DNA from: Gammaproteobacteria bacterium
Lineage (GTDB): Bacteria > Pseudomonadota > Gammaproteobacteria > Pseudomonadales > Azotimanducaceae
Length of the DNA: 47,509 bases
Reading direction: 5' to 3'
NCBI GenBank assembly: GCA_026706665.1
Contig: JAPOYI010000236.1
Location: 1 to 47,509 of the forward strand
Shown here: positions 7,331 through 14,721 of the stretch, piece after piece
Numbering within the stretch: the stretch's first letter is position 1
Layout: each line of letters begins with the position of its first letter
Position numbers and translations under genes: made by a program
Notes under the pieces: model-generated
Databases searched by the model: none
What the model saw: only the letters and a program-made list of their open reading frames with translations
Told to the model about the DNA's origin: nothing

Positions 7331-9607
7331 GTGGCGAACGAAACCGACAACAAGTGGATCGGCAAGAGAACGATCCGGCCCGACGGCGAAGACAAGGTAA
7401 CGGGTCGCGCGAACTTCGGCGCGGATTTCGCGCAGCCTCACATGCTCTGGGGGAAGATACTCAGAAGTCTTCACCCGCACGCCCGCATCAAGTCCATCAA
7501 CCTCGAGCGGGCCGCCGCAGCCGAGGGTGTCAGGGCCGTCATGTGCGGCGACGACCTGGTGCACTTCCCGGTGGATATCCCGGCGCCTGCCGGCCCCCAG
7601 GACCTGCGTTATGTCAGCCGCAACGTCATGGCGCGCGACAAGGCGCTCTACGCGGGTCACGCCGTGGCGGCGGTGGCGGCGACATCGGCCCGCGCCGCGG
7701 AAGCCGCGCTAGACCTCATCGACGTCGAGTACGAGGTGCTGCCCTGGGTGATCGACGTCGAGGAAGCCATGCAACCGGACGCACCGGTGCTGCACGAGTT
7801 CATGTACACCCAGGGCGTCGATCCGCAGCCGTCCAATCCCTCCAACATCTCCAGTCGGTCCGGGTTGACCCTCGGGGACGTGGACGCGGGCTTCGAGGAA
7901 GCGGACATCGCCATCGAGCGGCACTTCAAGACCAAGCCCGTCCACCAGGGCTACATCGAGCCTCACGCCTGCCTGGTCGACGTATCCCCCAGCGGTCAGG
8001 CCACCATCTGGAGTTCGAGCCAGGGCCAGTTCATGGTGCGCAACGTGACGGCCAAGATGACCGGCGCGAAGCTGTCCGACATTCGCGCCATCCCGGCCGA
8101 GATCGGCGGCGGTTTCGGCGGCAAGACCATCATCTACCTGGAACCCCTCGCCTACACCCTCTCGCGCAAGGCCGGCGCGCCGGTGAAGATGGTGATGACG
8201 CGCGAAGAGGTGTTTCGCGCCACGGGACCGACCGCCGGATCGTCGAATACGGTCAAGATCGGCGCTCGCCGCGACGGCCGGATCACCGCGGCCCGGGCGA
8301 CGTTCCGCTTCCAGGCGGGCGCATTCCCAAGCTCGCCGATACGCGGGGCGTCGAACTGCGCCTTCTCGGCGTACGCCATCGACAACGTCAAGGTGACCGG
8401 CTACGACATCGTCGCGAACCGGCCAAAGTGCAACGCCTATCGCGCGCCGGGTTCGCCCATCGCGGCGTTCGGCGTCGAATCCGTCATCGACGAACTGGCC
8501 GCCGAACTCGGCATCGACCCCATCGAGTTCCGGCTCATGAACGCCGCCCGGGAAGGCACGCGCGCGGCATACGGGCCGACGTTCCGCCGCATCGGCTGCG
8601 AGGAAACGCTACGCGCCGCGCAGTCGCATCCCCACTACTCGGCTCAAAAAGGAAGGCTCACGGGACGCGGTGTCGCCTGCGGCGGCTGGATGAACGCCGG
8701 CGGCGAATCGAGCGCGCAGATCAACGTCAACGAGGACGGCACCGTCGCCATCACGACCGGCCACCCGGACATCGGCGGCTCCCGCGCTTCGATGGTGAAC
8801 ATCGTGGCGGAGATCCTGGGCATCCATTACCGCAACATCAGCGCCCAGGTCGGCGACACCAACACCATCGGCTACAGCGCCAGCACCGGCGGCAGCCGCG
8901 TGACCTTCGCGGCCGGCGCAGCGGTCTGGCAGGCCGCCGAAACCATGGTGGAGCAACTGCGGGAACGGGCCGCCATGCTGTGGGATATAGACGTGGACGC
9001 CGTGGACTGGAAGGACGGCCACGCCCATCCCGCGGGCTCCAACGCGGGCGAGTTCGAACCGCTTTCGCTCGCCGAACTGGCATCCAGGGCCGCGCTCACC
9101 GGCGGCCCCATCGCGGTGCAGACCTCGGTCAACGCGCAGGGTCCCGGGCCCGCCTTCGCGACCCACATCTGCGACGTGGAAGTCGATGAAGAGACCGGCC
9201 GCGTGGACATCACGCGCTATACGGCGGTGCAGGACGCGGGGCGGGCGATACACCCCGACTACGTGGAGGGTCAGATGCAGGGCGGGGTCGCGCAGGGCAT
9301 CGGCTGGGCGTTGAACGAGGAGTACATCTACGACGAGGATGGCCACCTGGAGAATCCGGGCTTCCTCGACTATCGCATTCCCGTCGCCTCGGACCTGCCC
9401 ATGATCGACACCATCGTCGTCGAGGTGCCGAACGACGCGCACCCGCACGGCGTTCGAGGCGCTGGCGAAGTGCCTATCGTGCCGCCCATGGCCGCGGTGG
9501 CCAACGCCATCCACGACGCGACCGGATTGCGGCTCGGCGAACTGCCCATGTCGCCGCCCAGGGTCCTCGCAGCACTCGCCACCAAAGGGGAGAACGCCGA
9601 CGCCTGA
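7331..9607 (+). CDS. Xanthine dehydrogenase-family molybdopterin-binding (large) subunit
   Basis: 758 residues from a GTG start. Opening residues WIGKRTIRPDGEDKVTGRA, the GGGFGGK loop at 259-265 and the C-terminal GVRGAGEVP, whose Glu matches the catalytic glutamate of the family, identify the molybdenum-cofactor subunit of a hydroxylase. The CoxL active-site Cys loop (AYxCSFR) is absent; the equivalent region reads AYRAPGSP, so this is not aerobic CO dehydrogenase. The usual 2Fe-2S and FAD subunits are not adjacent on either side, so electron-transfer partners must lie elsewhere or differ. The substrate (purine, aromatic or aldehyde) cannot be told. A diverged copy of residues about 367-471 occurs at 10785-11087. 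Confidence 0.92.
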   Translation: MANETDNKWIGKRTIRPDGEDKVTGRANFGADFAQPHMLWGKILRSLHPHARIKSINLERAAAAEGVRAVMCGDDLVHFPVDIPAPAGPQDLRYVSRNVMARDKALYAGHAVAAVAATSARAAEAALDLIDVEYEVLPWVIDVEEAMQPDAPVLHEFMYTQGVDPQPSNPSNISSRSGLTLGDVDAGFEEADIAIERHFKTKPVHQGYIEPHACLVDVSPSGQATIWSSSQGQFMVRNVTAKMTGAKLSDIRAIPAEIGGGFGGKTIIYLEPLAYTLSRKAGAPVKMVMTREEVFRATGPTAGSSNTVKIGARRDGRITAARATFRFQAGAFPSSPIRGASNCAFSAYAIDNVKVTGYDIVANRPKCNAYRAPGSPIAAFGVESVIDELAAELGIDPIEFRLMNAAREGTRAAYGPTFRRIGCEETLRAAQSHPHYSAQKGRLTGRGVACGGWMNAGGESSAQINVNEDGTVAITTGHPDIGGSRASMVNIVAEILGIHYRNISAQVGDTNTIGYSASTGGSRVTFAAGAAVWQAAETMVEQLRERAAMLWDIDVDAVDWKDGHAHPAGSNAGEFEPLSLAELASRAALTGGPIAVQTSVNAQGPGPAFATHICDVEVDEETGRVDITRYTAVQDAGRAIHPDYVEGQMQGGVAQGIGWALNEEYIYDEDGHLENPGFLDYRIPVASDLPMIDTIVVEVPNDAHPHGVRGAGEVPIVPPMAAVANAIHDATGLRLGELPMSPPRVLAALATKGENADA

Positions 9608-9608
9608 T

Positions 9609-9630
9609 GCGCCCGCAAACCAGCGGGCGC
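9609..9630 (+). terminator. Hairpin after the molybdenum-hydroxylase gene
   Basis: A perfect 8-bp inverted repeat, GCGCCCGC facing GCGGGCGC around a 6-nt loop, begins 1 bp after the TGA of the preceding gene. There is no T-tract behind it, so it may stabilise the mRNA end or act with Rho rather than as a classic intrinsic terminator. Confidence 0.5.
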
Positions 9631-9867
9631 GGCGCCATCAGTGTCAGGCGGCGGGTCGGGGCATGGCAATTGCACCGAACGAAACGGTGCCACGAGAACG
9701 GGTTGACCTGCAAGGATGTTCAGTCGGCCCTTGGCAAAGGTTCCCTCCTCGCGGATCTGCCGCATGTCGTCCCACCCGGCGCGGAGCAGTGCGGAGTGAC
9801 GTACTTCGTACAGATGTCGCGTTCGCAGAGGTGTCGCTTGCCGAGACCGTCAACCGACCACAAGCGG

Positions 9868-10378
9868 TCAAGGGCGTTCGTCGCCCGCCAGGGCCGAAGC
9901 AATGTCCGTTCGGGCGAAGTCGTCTCCCTTGAACAGGAGCGGCTCGCCCGTTGTTTCGGCCAGGGCGTAGGCGAAGCAGTCGCCAAAGTTGAGCCCTGCC
10001 GGATGGTTTCCTTTCCCGAAGCGTCGCCAGGCGCGGCGAGCCTCGACAAGTTGCTCTGCCGTCACTGGCGCCAAGTTTATGCCGGTGCTTTCGAGAAACG
10101 CGTCGAGTTCGTCTCCCGCGGCCACGCCTCCGCGACCTTCGAGAACGATGGACGCCTCTAGGGAAGGTCCGAACAAGCGCTCTAACCGACGAGCGGTCTA
10201 TGGAAAATCAATGCGTTACGAATGACTTGGTGCCAATCACCCGACTTGATCAGACCATCCCTAGCGCGTTTGCCACCGACATGCGGCACTTGGGGGGTCA
10301 TTGCGATCACCTGCTCAAACTCCGGCGAATCCGGCTCTCGATAGAGAACGCGAGCAAGGCCGAGCTATCGACTATCAA
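9868..10378 (-). pseudogene. Broken vapC (PIN toxin) partnered with the vapB at 10375-10632
   Basis: The TTG at 10378-10376 overlaps the vapB stop and begins MIVDSSALLA, a normal PIN start, then runs out of frame. The next PIN-like stretch, LYREPDSPEFEQVIAM, is in another frame, and CRMSVANALG in a third. Only from about 10176 is the reading open again: LEASIVLEGRGG, an NFGDCFAYALA helix and LLFKGDDFARTDI, the C-terminal PIN motifs with Asp in NFGD and KGDDF. The middle is scrambled and longer than expected. The nuclease cannot be made as one chain, so the toxin is dead unless the sequence contains errors. Confidence 0.75.
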
Positions 10379-10632
10379 TGGGGCAAACCCCGCTGGTCAT
10401 AGAGCAGATCCCCGTGCTCGACAGCGGACGGCCCAGGCTTCAGGAGGCGCGCGCAACGGTCGGCGATGACCCGCATTTCGCGAAGCCTTTGCGAGGCACT
10501 GCGGGCGCGATGCTCTCTATCGAGCCGCTCCCGTAGCGCAATTGTGATAGCGCCGGTCATGGTTTCACCGGTCAGACGTGCGAGTTCACCGGCAAGCTGG
10601 CAGGTTTCGTCGTTCTTGATATTGAGACTCAT
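10375..10632 (-). CDS. VapB-type antitoxin (PSK/Rv0623-like), apparently orphaned
   Basis: 85 residues starting MSLNIKNDETCQLAGELARLTGE, with the MTGAITIALRERLDRE helix and the C-terminal ALLYDQRGLP-like end (DLLYDQRGLPH) characteristic of the Rv0623-like VapB family. The frame continues upstream to 10746, but that part is translated tandem repeat and does not belong. The gene is intact while its partner vapC, which starts in the overlapping TTGA, is frameshifted. An intact antitoxin beside a dead toxin could act as an anti-addiction factor or be a relic. Confidence 0.82.
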   Translation of the reverse strand: MSLNIKNDETCQLAGELARLTGETMTGAITIALRERLDREHRARSASQRLREMRVIADRCARLLKPGPSAVEHGDLLYDQRGLPH

Positions 10633-10695
10633 GGCAGTCACTAGGTAGACCGTCGAGAATGCGTCTACCCTATGCGGGGACGCGTCTCGGTGCAA

Positions 10696-10744
10696 GCGCT
10701 CGTACTGGAACGCGCTCGTACTGGAACAGCGCTCGTACTGGAAC
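10696..10744. repeat. Three tandem copies of a 16-bp unit upstream of vapB
   Basis: The unit GCGCTCGTACTGGAAC occurs at 10696-10711, 10712-10727 and 10729-10744, identical each time, with one extra A before the third. It lies 64-112 bp upstream of the vapB ATG on the minus strand and directly before the duplicated fragments at 10740-11087. It could be an iterated binding site for the VapB antitoxin or simply slippage at a rearrangement junction. Confidence 0.85.
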
Positions 10745-10779
10745 AATGTGACGCATTCGCATTGTCACAGCGCAAGCGC
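10740..10779. repeat. Direct repeat, copy 1 (matches the hipA 3' end)
   Basis: Bases 10754-10779 (26 bp) are identical to 12049-12074, and the similarity extends to about 10740 with a few mismatches. The second copy covers the last codons and stop of hipA and the sequence just past it. This copy is therefore a displaced hipA 3' end, sitting at the left edge of the duplicated molybdenum-hydroxylase fragment. The repeats bracket about 1.3 kb that includes the fragment and the xre-res pair. Confidence 0.85.
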
Positions 10780-10784
10780 TGCCA

Positions 10785-11087
10785 GTGCAACGCCTATCGC
10801 GCGCCGGGTTCGCCTATCGCGGCGTTTGGCGTCGAATCCGTCATCGACGAACTGGGCGCCGAACTCGACATCGACCCGATCGAATTCCGCCTCATGAACG
10901 CCGCCCGGGAGGGCACACGGGCCCGACGTTCCGCCGCATCGGCTGCGAGGAGACGCTTCGTGCCGCCCAGGGCCATCCCCACACTCGGCTCCAAAGGGAC
11001 GGTTGACCGGCCGCGGCATTGCCTGCGGCGGCTGGATGAACGCCGGCGGCGAATCGAGCGCGCAGATCAATGTCAACGAGGACGGCA
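10785..11087 (+). pseudogene. Duplicated internal fragment of the molybdenum-hydroxylase gene
   Basis: About 300 bp closely similar to 8429-8740 of the large-subunit gene: it encodes CNAYRAPGSPIAAFGVESV and DIDPIEFRLMNAAREGT, then loses frame after a roughly 10-bp deletion near 10918, and resumes with CGGWMNAGGESSAQINVNEDG in another frame. It stops abruptly at the last codons of the convergent RES gene (stop 11088-11090). No start, no end and no frame continuity remain, so it is a relic of a paralogous gene or a partial copy. Differences are scattered, many at third positions, suggesting an old duplicate rather than a fresh one. Confidence 0.88.
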
Positions 11088-11570
11088 TCAATCACGGATT
11101 GTCCGGAGCCGAGGGTCCAGGTGCGCTGGTATCGGATCACCAATGACAATGCTGGAAAAATCAGGGTGCCGTTGATTGAACAGGAGGTTCGATTCGTAAG
11201 GCGATACGATCGATGGGACCCGCAGGACTGCGGTTTCGCCGCGATCATACCATTCATCACCAATGGTGCGGCTTGCGGTGTAGTCTGTCTCTGACAATAC
11301 CGGCGCTTCCTTCGGATCGAGTTGTTCCTGCGTGATTTCATCGGGAATTATCACTTCCACGCATACCAGGTTTGGGGGCAGGACGCTCGACTGCCAATGA
11401 ACGAGATTCTCGAGTACGGCGAGCGCGTAGGTTTCGGCTGCATGTACAACCCATCGGCCGGGGCTGATCCAGCGACTTCCCCAACGATGGGTACCGCTCC
11501 CGTCAAAGTAAGGATATTTGGGGCTGACAATCCGGTAGGCGCGGGTATCGGTCTCACGCGGGGAGGCCAT
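11088..11570 (-). CDS. RES-domain toxin (NAD+-degrading type)
   Basis: 160 residues with the RES layout: an early AYRIVSPKYP, then GSRWISPGRWVVHAAETYALAVLENLVH carrying the conserved arginine and glutamate, and the family ending SNLLFNQRHPDFSSIVIGD...LDPRLR. Known relatives (MbcT, ParT and other RES toxins) degrade NAD+ or ADP-ribosylate targets. The ATG at 11570 lies inside the 3' end of the antitoxin gene (17-bp overlap), so the pair is translated together. The stop abuts the duplicated hydroxylase fragment, but the C-terminus looks complete. Confidence 0.88.
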   Translation of the reverse strand: MASPRETDTRAYRIVSPKYPYFDGSGTHRWGSRWISPGRWVVHAAETYALAVLENLVHWQSSVLPPNLVCVEVIIPDEITQEQLDPKEAPVLSETDYTASRTIGDEWYDRGETAVLRVPSIVSPYESNLLFNQRHPDFSSIVIGDPIPAHLDPRLRTIRD

Positions 11571-11997
11571 GCAGGCCTCGCTCTATGACCTCTTCGACCT
11601 CGCGGCCGCCAATCTCCGTGAGTGCGACGTCGAACGGCGTTCGATCATCGAGTTCGGGGTGCGGATTCATCAGAAACCGCGTCGCTGCAGTGCCATCCTC
11701 GAACACCGACAGTGCTAGCGCGTAAAGACGCGCAAGGCGTTCCGTCGTTTCGCCGACTTGCTGATTGAATCGATCAACACGCTGGTAGGTCGCCCGCGGC
11801 ACGATTTTGTTGCGCAACTGCACGGACAGATCCGTACCGCGATTCGGAGCCGCGAGAAACACGAGCAATCGGTCCAACGCGCTCTTTGGCATGCCTTCAC
11901 GGACGATGGAATCGAGTTCGCGCATATTGCGGACAGTGCGGCCGAGCACACGCCTGCCGCCCAGGACTTTCGCTATTTCGCTGGCTGGTACGCTCAT
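11554..11997 (-). CDS. Xre/MbcA/ParS-type antitoxin (DUF2384 partner of RES toxin)
   Basis: 147 residues: an N-terminal helical region (SEIAKVLGGRRVLGRTVRNM) and a C-terminal toxin-binding domain ending FLMNPHPELDDRTPFDVALTEIGGREVEEVIERG, typical of MbcA/ParS/Xre antitoxins whose tail enters the RES active site. I prefer the ATG at 11997; a TTG at 12006 in the same frame is an alternative. The ATG lies inside a long inverted repeat at 11993-12024, so binding there would block both transcription and initiation. It precedes and overlaps the RES toxin gene. Confidence 0.85.
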   Translation of the reverse strand: MSVPASEIAKVLGGRRVLGRTVRNMRELDSIVREGMPKSALDRLLVFLAAPNRGTDLSVQLRNKIVPRATYQRVDRFNQQVGETTERLARLYALALSVFEDGTAATRFLMNPHPELDDRTPFDVALTEIGGREVEEVIERGLHGLPA

Positions 11998-12024
11998 ATG
12001 AATCAATTGTAGGCTTCATATGAG
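11993..12024. promoter_or_regulatory. Inverted-repeat operator at the xre-res start
   Basis: CTCATATGAA at 11993-12002 and TTCATATGAG at 12015-12024 form a perfect 10-bp inverted repeat with a 12-bp spacer (22 bp between centres, about two helical turns). One arm contains the likely antitoxin ATG (11997-11995, minus). This is the expected size and place of an autoregulatory antitoxin site. Confidence 0.7.
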
Positions 12025-12034
12025 TCACTATCAA

Positions 12035-12074
12035 GGAACAACATGACCCATTCGCATTGTCACAGCGCAAGCGC
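12035..12074. repeat. Direct repeat, copy 2 (hipA 3' end)
   Basis: Partner of the repeat at 10740-10779; 26 bp (12049-12074) are identical and about 14 bp further left are near-identical. It includes the hipA stop codon (minus, 12062-12060) and last residues, so this copy is the original and the other is the displaced one. Confidence 0.85.
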
Positions 12075-13304
12075 CGCCACGAGGTCGTCGTGTTCGAACG
12101 CGCTTGCCATGCGTTCGATCTGCGCCGAGCGGATTCCGACTTCACATGCGACGTCGCGCCATTGCTTCGTGGCGTCAGCGACCTCGCGCAGGACTTCACG
12201 CGCGCGATCAAGACGCATTCCGAAGTACGCAGCCGAGCTTTCCACCAAGTCGATAGAGCAAGTACCCTCGTCGAGGTCAATGTTGGTCGACAGGATCCGC
12301 GCCTTCACGTCGGTGGGCGTTGGGTTCAGGTCGTAAGCCGGCGACAACGTCCAGCCCGTTTGGTCCCGCAGCACGAACCCATGATTCCGAAGGTGGTCAT
12401 CGACGTTGGAAACCAGCACATTGAACGCCATGCGGCGAAATAGCGCGACAGCGTCGGATTTCGGTGTCGCCCCATGGCGAGCAAGCGCATCCACGAGTTC
12501 CGGATAGCTGCCGCGATCCCCGTCGGAAGCATCCGTCATTGCCAACGCGGACAGGAACGGAATGCGGATGGCGCCAGCGCGGTCAAAGCGTCGGGAAAGA
12601 AGAACCGGCTGGCCCAGGACGGTGATGAGGCCATGGTGAGGCGTCTCGATTCCGGCTCTTTCCGCGAGTCGAAGAGCAACCTCCTCCCAGGATTCCAGAT
12701 CGTACTCGTCGCTTTCCTTCGGGAACTTGGCAATCGAAAGTTGCCCCTGCCCCTCAATGACGGAGGATTTGGGCCGGGCACCGCCGAGCGACGAGCCGGG
12801 CGCGAGTATGAGGCGCAGGTCCTCTGCGGTTTCCTCGTTTCGCATCATCCGCTCGGTAACGCGCAGCAGGCGAGGCAGTTCAACGAGCGCGGGCACGCCG
12901 GTGTTCGCCGGGGCCTGGAAGACCGCTTCACCCACCCGACGGAAACGCAGCGCGCCAGGCCGCGCAACATCCGTGACACCGAGCAGGTAATCGACTTCGC
13001 CAAGCGTACGCACGGTCCGGTTTTCCCGGTCAGCGGATGCGCGTTCAGCCCGACGCATCAACTGACGTCCCCAGGTGTCGGGTGCGGAGTCGCCGATGGA
13101 CCCGAACAGGCCTCGGTTCGACGGCGAAAACACCCCTGGCGTCAATTGCAGGGCCGGCTCAAGAGCGAAGCGGTTGTGATCTTCGAGCCACGCATCGACG
13201 TACTCGAAGGTAACCGTATCGCTTCGTCCACGGACAAGGCGACGCAGCAGACCGACGGGTTGCGTCCGTCCGTTGAGATCCACGTGTACTTCCATGTCAT
13301 GCAT
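12060..13304 (-). CDS. hipA: HipA-family serine/threonine kinase toxin
   Basis: 414 residues from the ATG at 13304; the frame is open further upstream, but that part overlaps hipB. Features in order: an N-terminal subdomain (MHDMEVHVDLNG...), RGLFGSIGDSAPDTWGR, the glycine-rich GSSLGGARPK at 170-179, Lys193 in SIAKFPK, the catalytic segment NVDDHLRNHGF (Asp302, Asn307 by alignment with E. coli HipA Asp309/Asn314) and LSPAYDLNP with the metal-binding Asp325. All kinase residues are present. Known HipA kinases phosphorylate aminoacyl-tRNA synthetases, but the substrate varies between subfamilies and is unknown here. It overlaps hipB by 8 bp, and its 3' end is duplicated at 10740-10779. Confidence 0.92.
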   Translation of the reverse strand: MHDMEVHVDLNGRTQPVGLLRRLVRGRSDTVTFEYVDAWLEDHNRFALEPALQLTPGVFSPSNRGLFGSIGDSAPDTWGRQLMRRAERASADRENRTVRTLGEVDYLLGVTDVARPGALRFRRVGEAVFQAPANTGVPALVELPRLLRVTERMMRNEETAEDLRLILAPGSSLGGARPKSSVIEGQGQLSIAKFPKESDEYDLESWEEVALRLAERAGIETPHHGLITVLGQPVLLSRRFDRAGAIRIPFLSALAMTDASDGDRGSYPELVDALARHGATPKSDAVALFRRMAFNVLVSNVDDHLRNHGFVLRDQTGWTLSPAYDLNPTPTDVKARILSTNIDLDEGTCSIDLVESSAAYFGMRLDRAREVLREVADATKQWRDVACEVGIRSAQIERMASAFEHDDLVAALAL

Positions 13305-13632
13305 CGCGATGTCGCGTGGCCGGGCGCCGCAGGCGGGCGCGGGCCGGGAGGTCGGCGGCGGCGAGCGCCTGCCCGACCTCGTCATGGCTGACATGGGCCG
13401 TTCGACGCAGCCCTTCGAGCAGCCCAAGGGAGTGCAGCACCGACGCGTAGATTCCGATACTGACTCGCGGGTCCCCCTTTTCTATACGCTGTAGCGTTGC
13501 TCTAGACGTAAATGCCCGCGCGGCCAGGATGTCCATGGGGAGGCGACGACGAAGACGGGCCTCGCGAAGGTCCGCCCCGAGTTCCCGAAGCGCACGGCGG
13601 GCTGCCGCAGGGGGATAATGCGGAGTTGGCAT
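13297..13632 (-). CDS. hipB: HipB-type helix-turn-helix antitoxin
   Basis: 111 residues with a Cro/CI-type helix-turn-helix: ELGADLREARLRRRLPMDIL, then ARAFTSRATLQRIEKGDPRVSIG-like helices, with RIEKGDP at the usual position. This is the DNA-binding partner of HipA. It is first in the operon and its stop lies just inside the hipA start. Downstream of the HTH the tail is Arg/Ala-rich. The upstream region carries an inverted repeat suited to HipB dimers. Confidence 0.9.
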   Translation of the reverse strand: MPTPHYPPAAARRALRELGADLREARLRRRLPMDILAARAFTSRATLQRIEKGDPRVSIGIYASVLHSLGLLEGLRRTAHVSHDEVGQALAAADLPARARLRRPATRHRDA

Positions 13633-13640
13633 TTATGTAT

Positions 13641-13686
13641 ACTTCGTGTATTGCAAAACTTATTTAATGTATTACGAAGTTGACAA
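13641..13686 (-). promoter_or_regulatory. hipBA promoter/operator region
   Basis: ACTTCGT at 13641-13647 and ACGAAGT at 13674-13680 are a perfect inverted repeat whose centres are 33 bp apart (about three helical turns) in an AT-rich stretch. On the minus strand a TTGTCA at 13686-13681 resembles a -35 box pointing at hipB. Paired distant half-sites match how HipB proteins loop or stack on their operator. The same region must carry the promoter of the divergent NAD-kinase-like gene. Confidence 0.55.
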
Positions 13687-13716
13687 AATAGCTACTTGCA
13701 GTTGCGGGCGACCGCG

Positions 13717-14721
13717 GTGAGCCGACCCGCGCGCATAGCGATCTGCGTCAATCCCATGGCGGGGCGCGACGTGCGGCGCCTGGCCGCGCGGGCGACAAAC
13801 ATGACCCACGAGGCGAAACGCGACATGGTGGCGCGCATCGCCGCGGGGGCGGACGCCGTTGGCGCGGGGCACATCTTTGTCGCGCGGGAGCCGTTCCGCA
13901 TTGCCTCCGAAGCGCTGTCGTTGTTGCCGCTCAGGGCGAAAGTCCACGTGGTCGAGACACCCCTGAGACACGATGCGCGGGACACGGAAGCCGCCGTTCA
14001 GGCATTCTTGGAAGCGGGCGTCACAACCATCGTGACGTTGGGGGGCGATGGCACGAACCGCGCCGTCGCTCGCATCGCACGCGACATCAATCTCGTCCCG
14101 CTCTCCGTCGGAACGAACAACGTCTTCCCTACGCTGGCCGAACCCACCACGGCGGGCATGGTCGCCGGTCTCGTGGCGGCAGGTCGTCTCGACTCCCTTT
14201 CCGGATACGCCGACGCCCGACGGCGCTGCAAGCTGCTGCATGTGCGCCTCACGGACGGAACCACCGACGTCGGACTGGTCGACGCCGCCCTTCTCGCCGG
14301 AGATGTCGTCGGCAACATGCTGCCATTCGACGCGAACCGGCTGAGAAGGATCCTGCTGACGCGGTCGGAGCCGGACGCGATCGGCACCTCCGCGATCGGC
14401 GGCCTGATCGATGTCGTCGATGCCGACAATGATTGCGGTCTGCTGGTAGAACTCGGAGGCAACCGGGGAGGACGCGTCGTAAACGTACCTCTCTCTCCGG
14501 GTCTCTTCAGCCACCTCGAGGTTGTCGCGGCGCATCGCATTCCATTCGATACGCCGGTCCTGTTCCCAGGTCCCGGCGTACTGGCGCTGGACGGCGACCG
14601 GGAGCACCGGCTCGGGAACCACGATGCCTCGACGTTGCAGATTCGGCGCGACGGACCCTGGGTGATCGACGTGCCCGCCGCCATGCGGCTCGCGGTACGC
14701 GAAGGTATGATGCATCAATGA
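13717..14721 (+). CDS. ATP-NAD kinase-family protein (AcoX-like)
   Basis: 334 residues from the GTG at 13717; a TTG at 13696 in frame is a weaker alternative. The N-terminus ARIAICVNPMAGRDVRRLAA and the GGDGTNR motif at about residues 109-115 are those of the NAD kinase/diacylglycerol kinase fold, in the long form found in AcoX-like proteins. Expected chemistry is phosphoryl transfer from ATP to NAD+ or a related substrate; the substrate is unproven. The ATGA at its end overlaps the fabV start, so the two are translationally coupled. An NADP+-supplying role next to an enoyl reductase would fit, but FabV generally prefers NADH. Confidence 0.75.
   Translation: MSRPARIAICVNPMAGRDVRRLAARATNMTHEAKRDMVARIAAGADAVGAGHIFVAREPFRIASEALSLLPLRAKVHVVETPLRHDARDTEAAVQAFLEAGVTTIVTLGGDGTNRAVARIARDINLVPLSVGTNNVFPTLAEPTTAGMVAGLVAAGRLDSLSGYADARRRCKLLHVRLTDGTTDVGLVDAALLAGDVVGNMLPFDANRLRRILLTRSEPDAIGTSAIGGLIDVVDADNDCGLLVELGGNRGGRVVNVPLSPGLFSHLEVVAAHRIPFDTPVLFPGPGVLALDGDREHRLGNHDASTLQIRRDGPWVIDVPAAMRLAVREGMMHQ

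Noticed and set aside
9631-9867. Possible gene on either strand between the hydroxylase gene and the broken vapC.
   Set aside because: Frames exist, but none has a plausible start, fold or family; nothing supportable.
10785-11175. A separate plus-strand gene of about 167 codons (10672-11175).
   Set aside because: Its start is tandem repeat and its body is a frameshifted copy of the hydroxylase gene.
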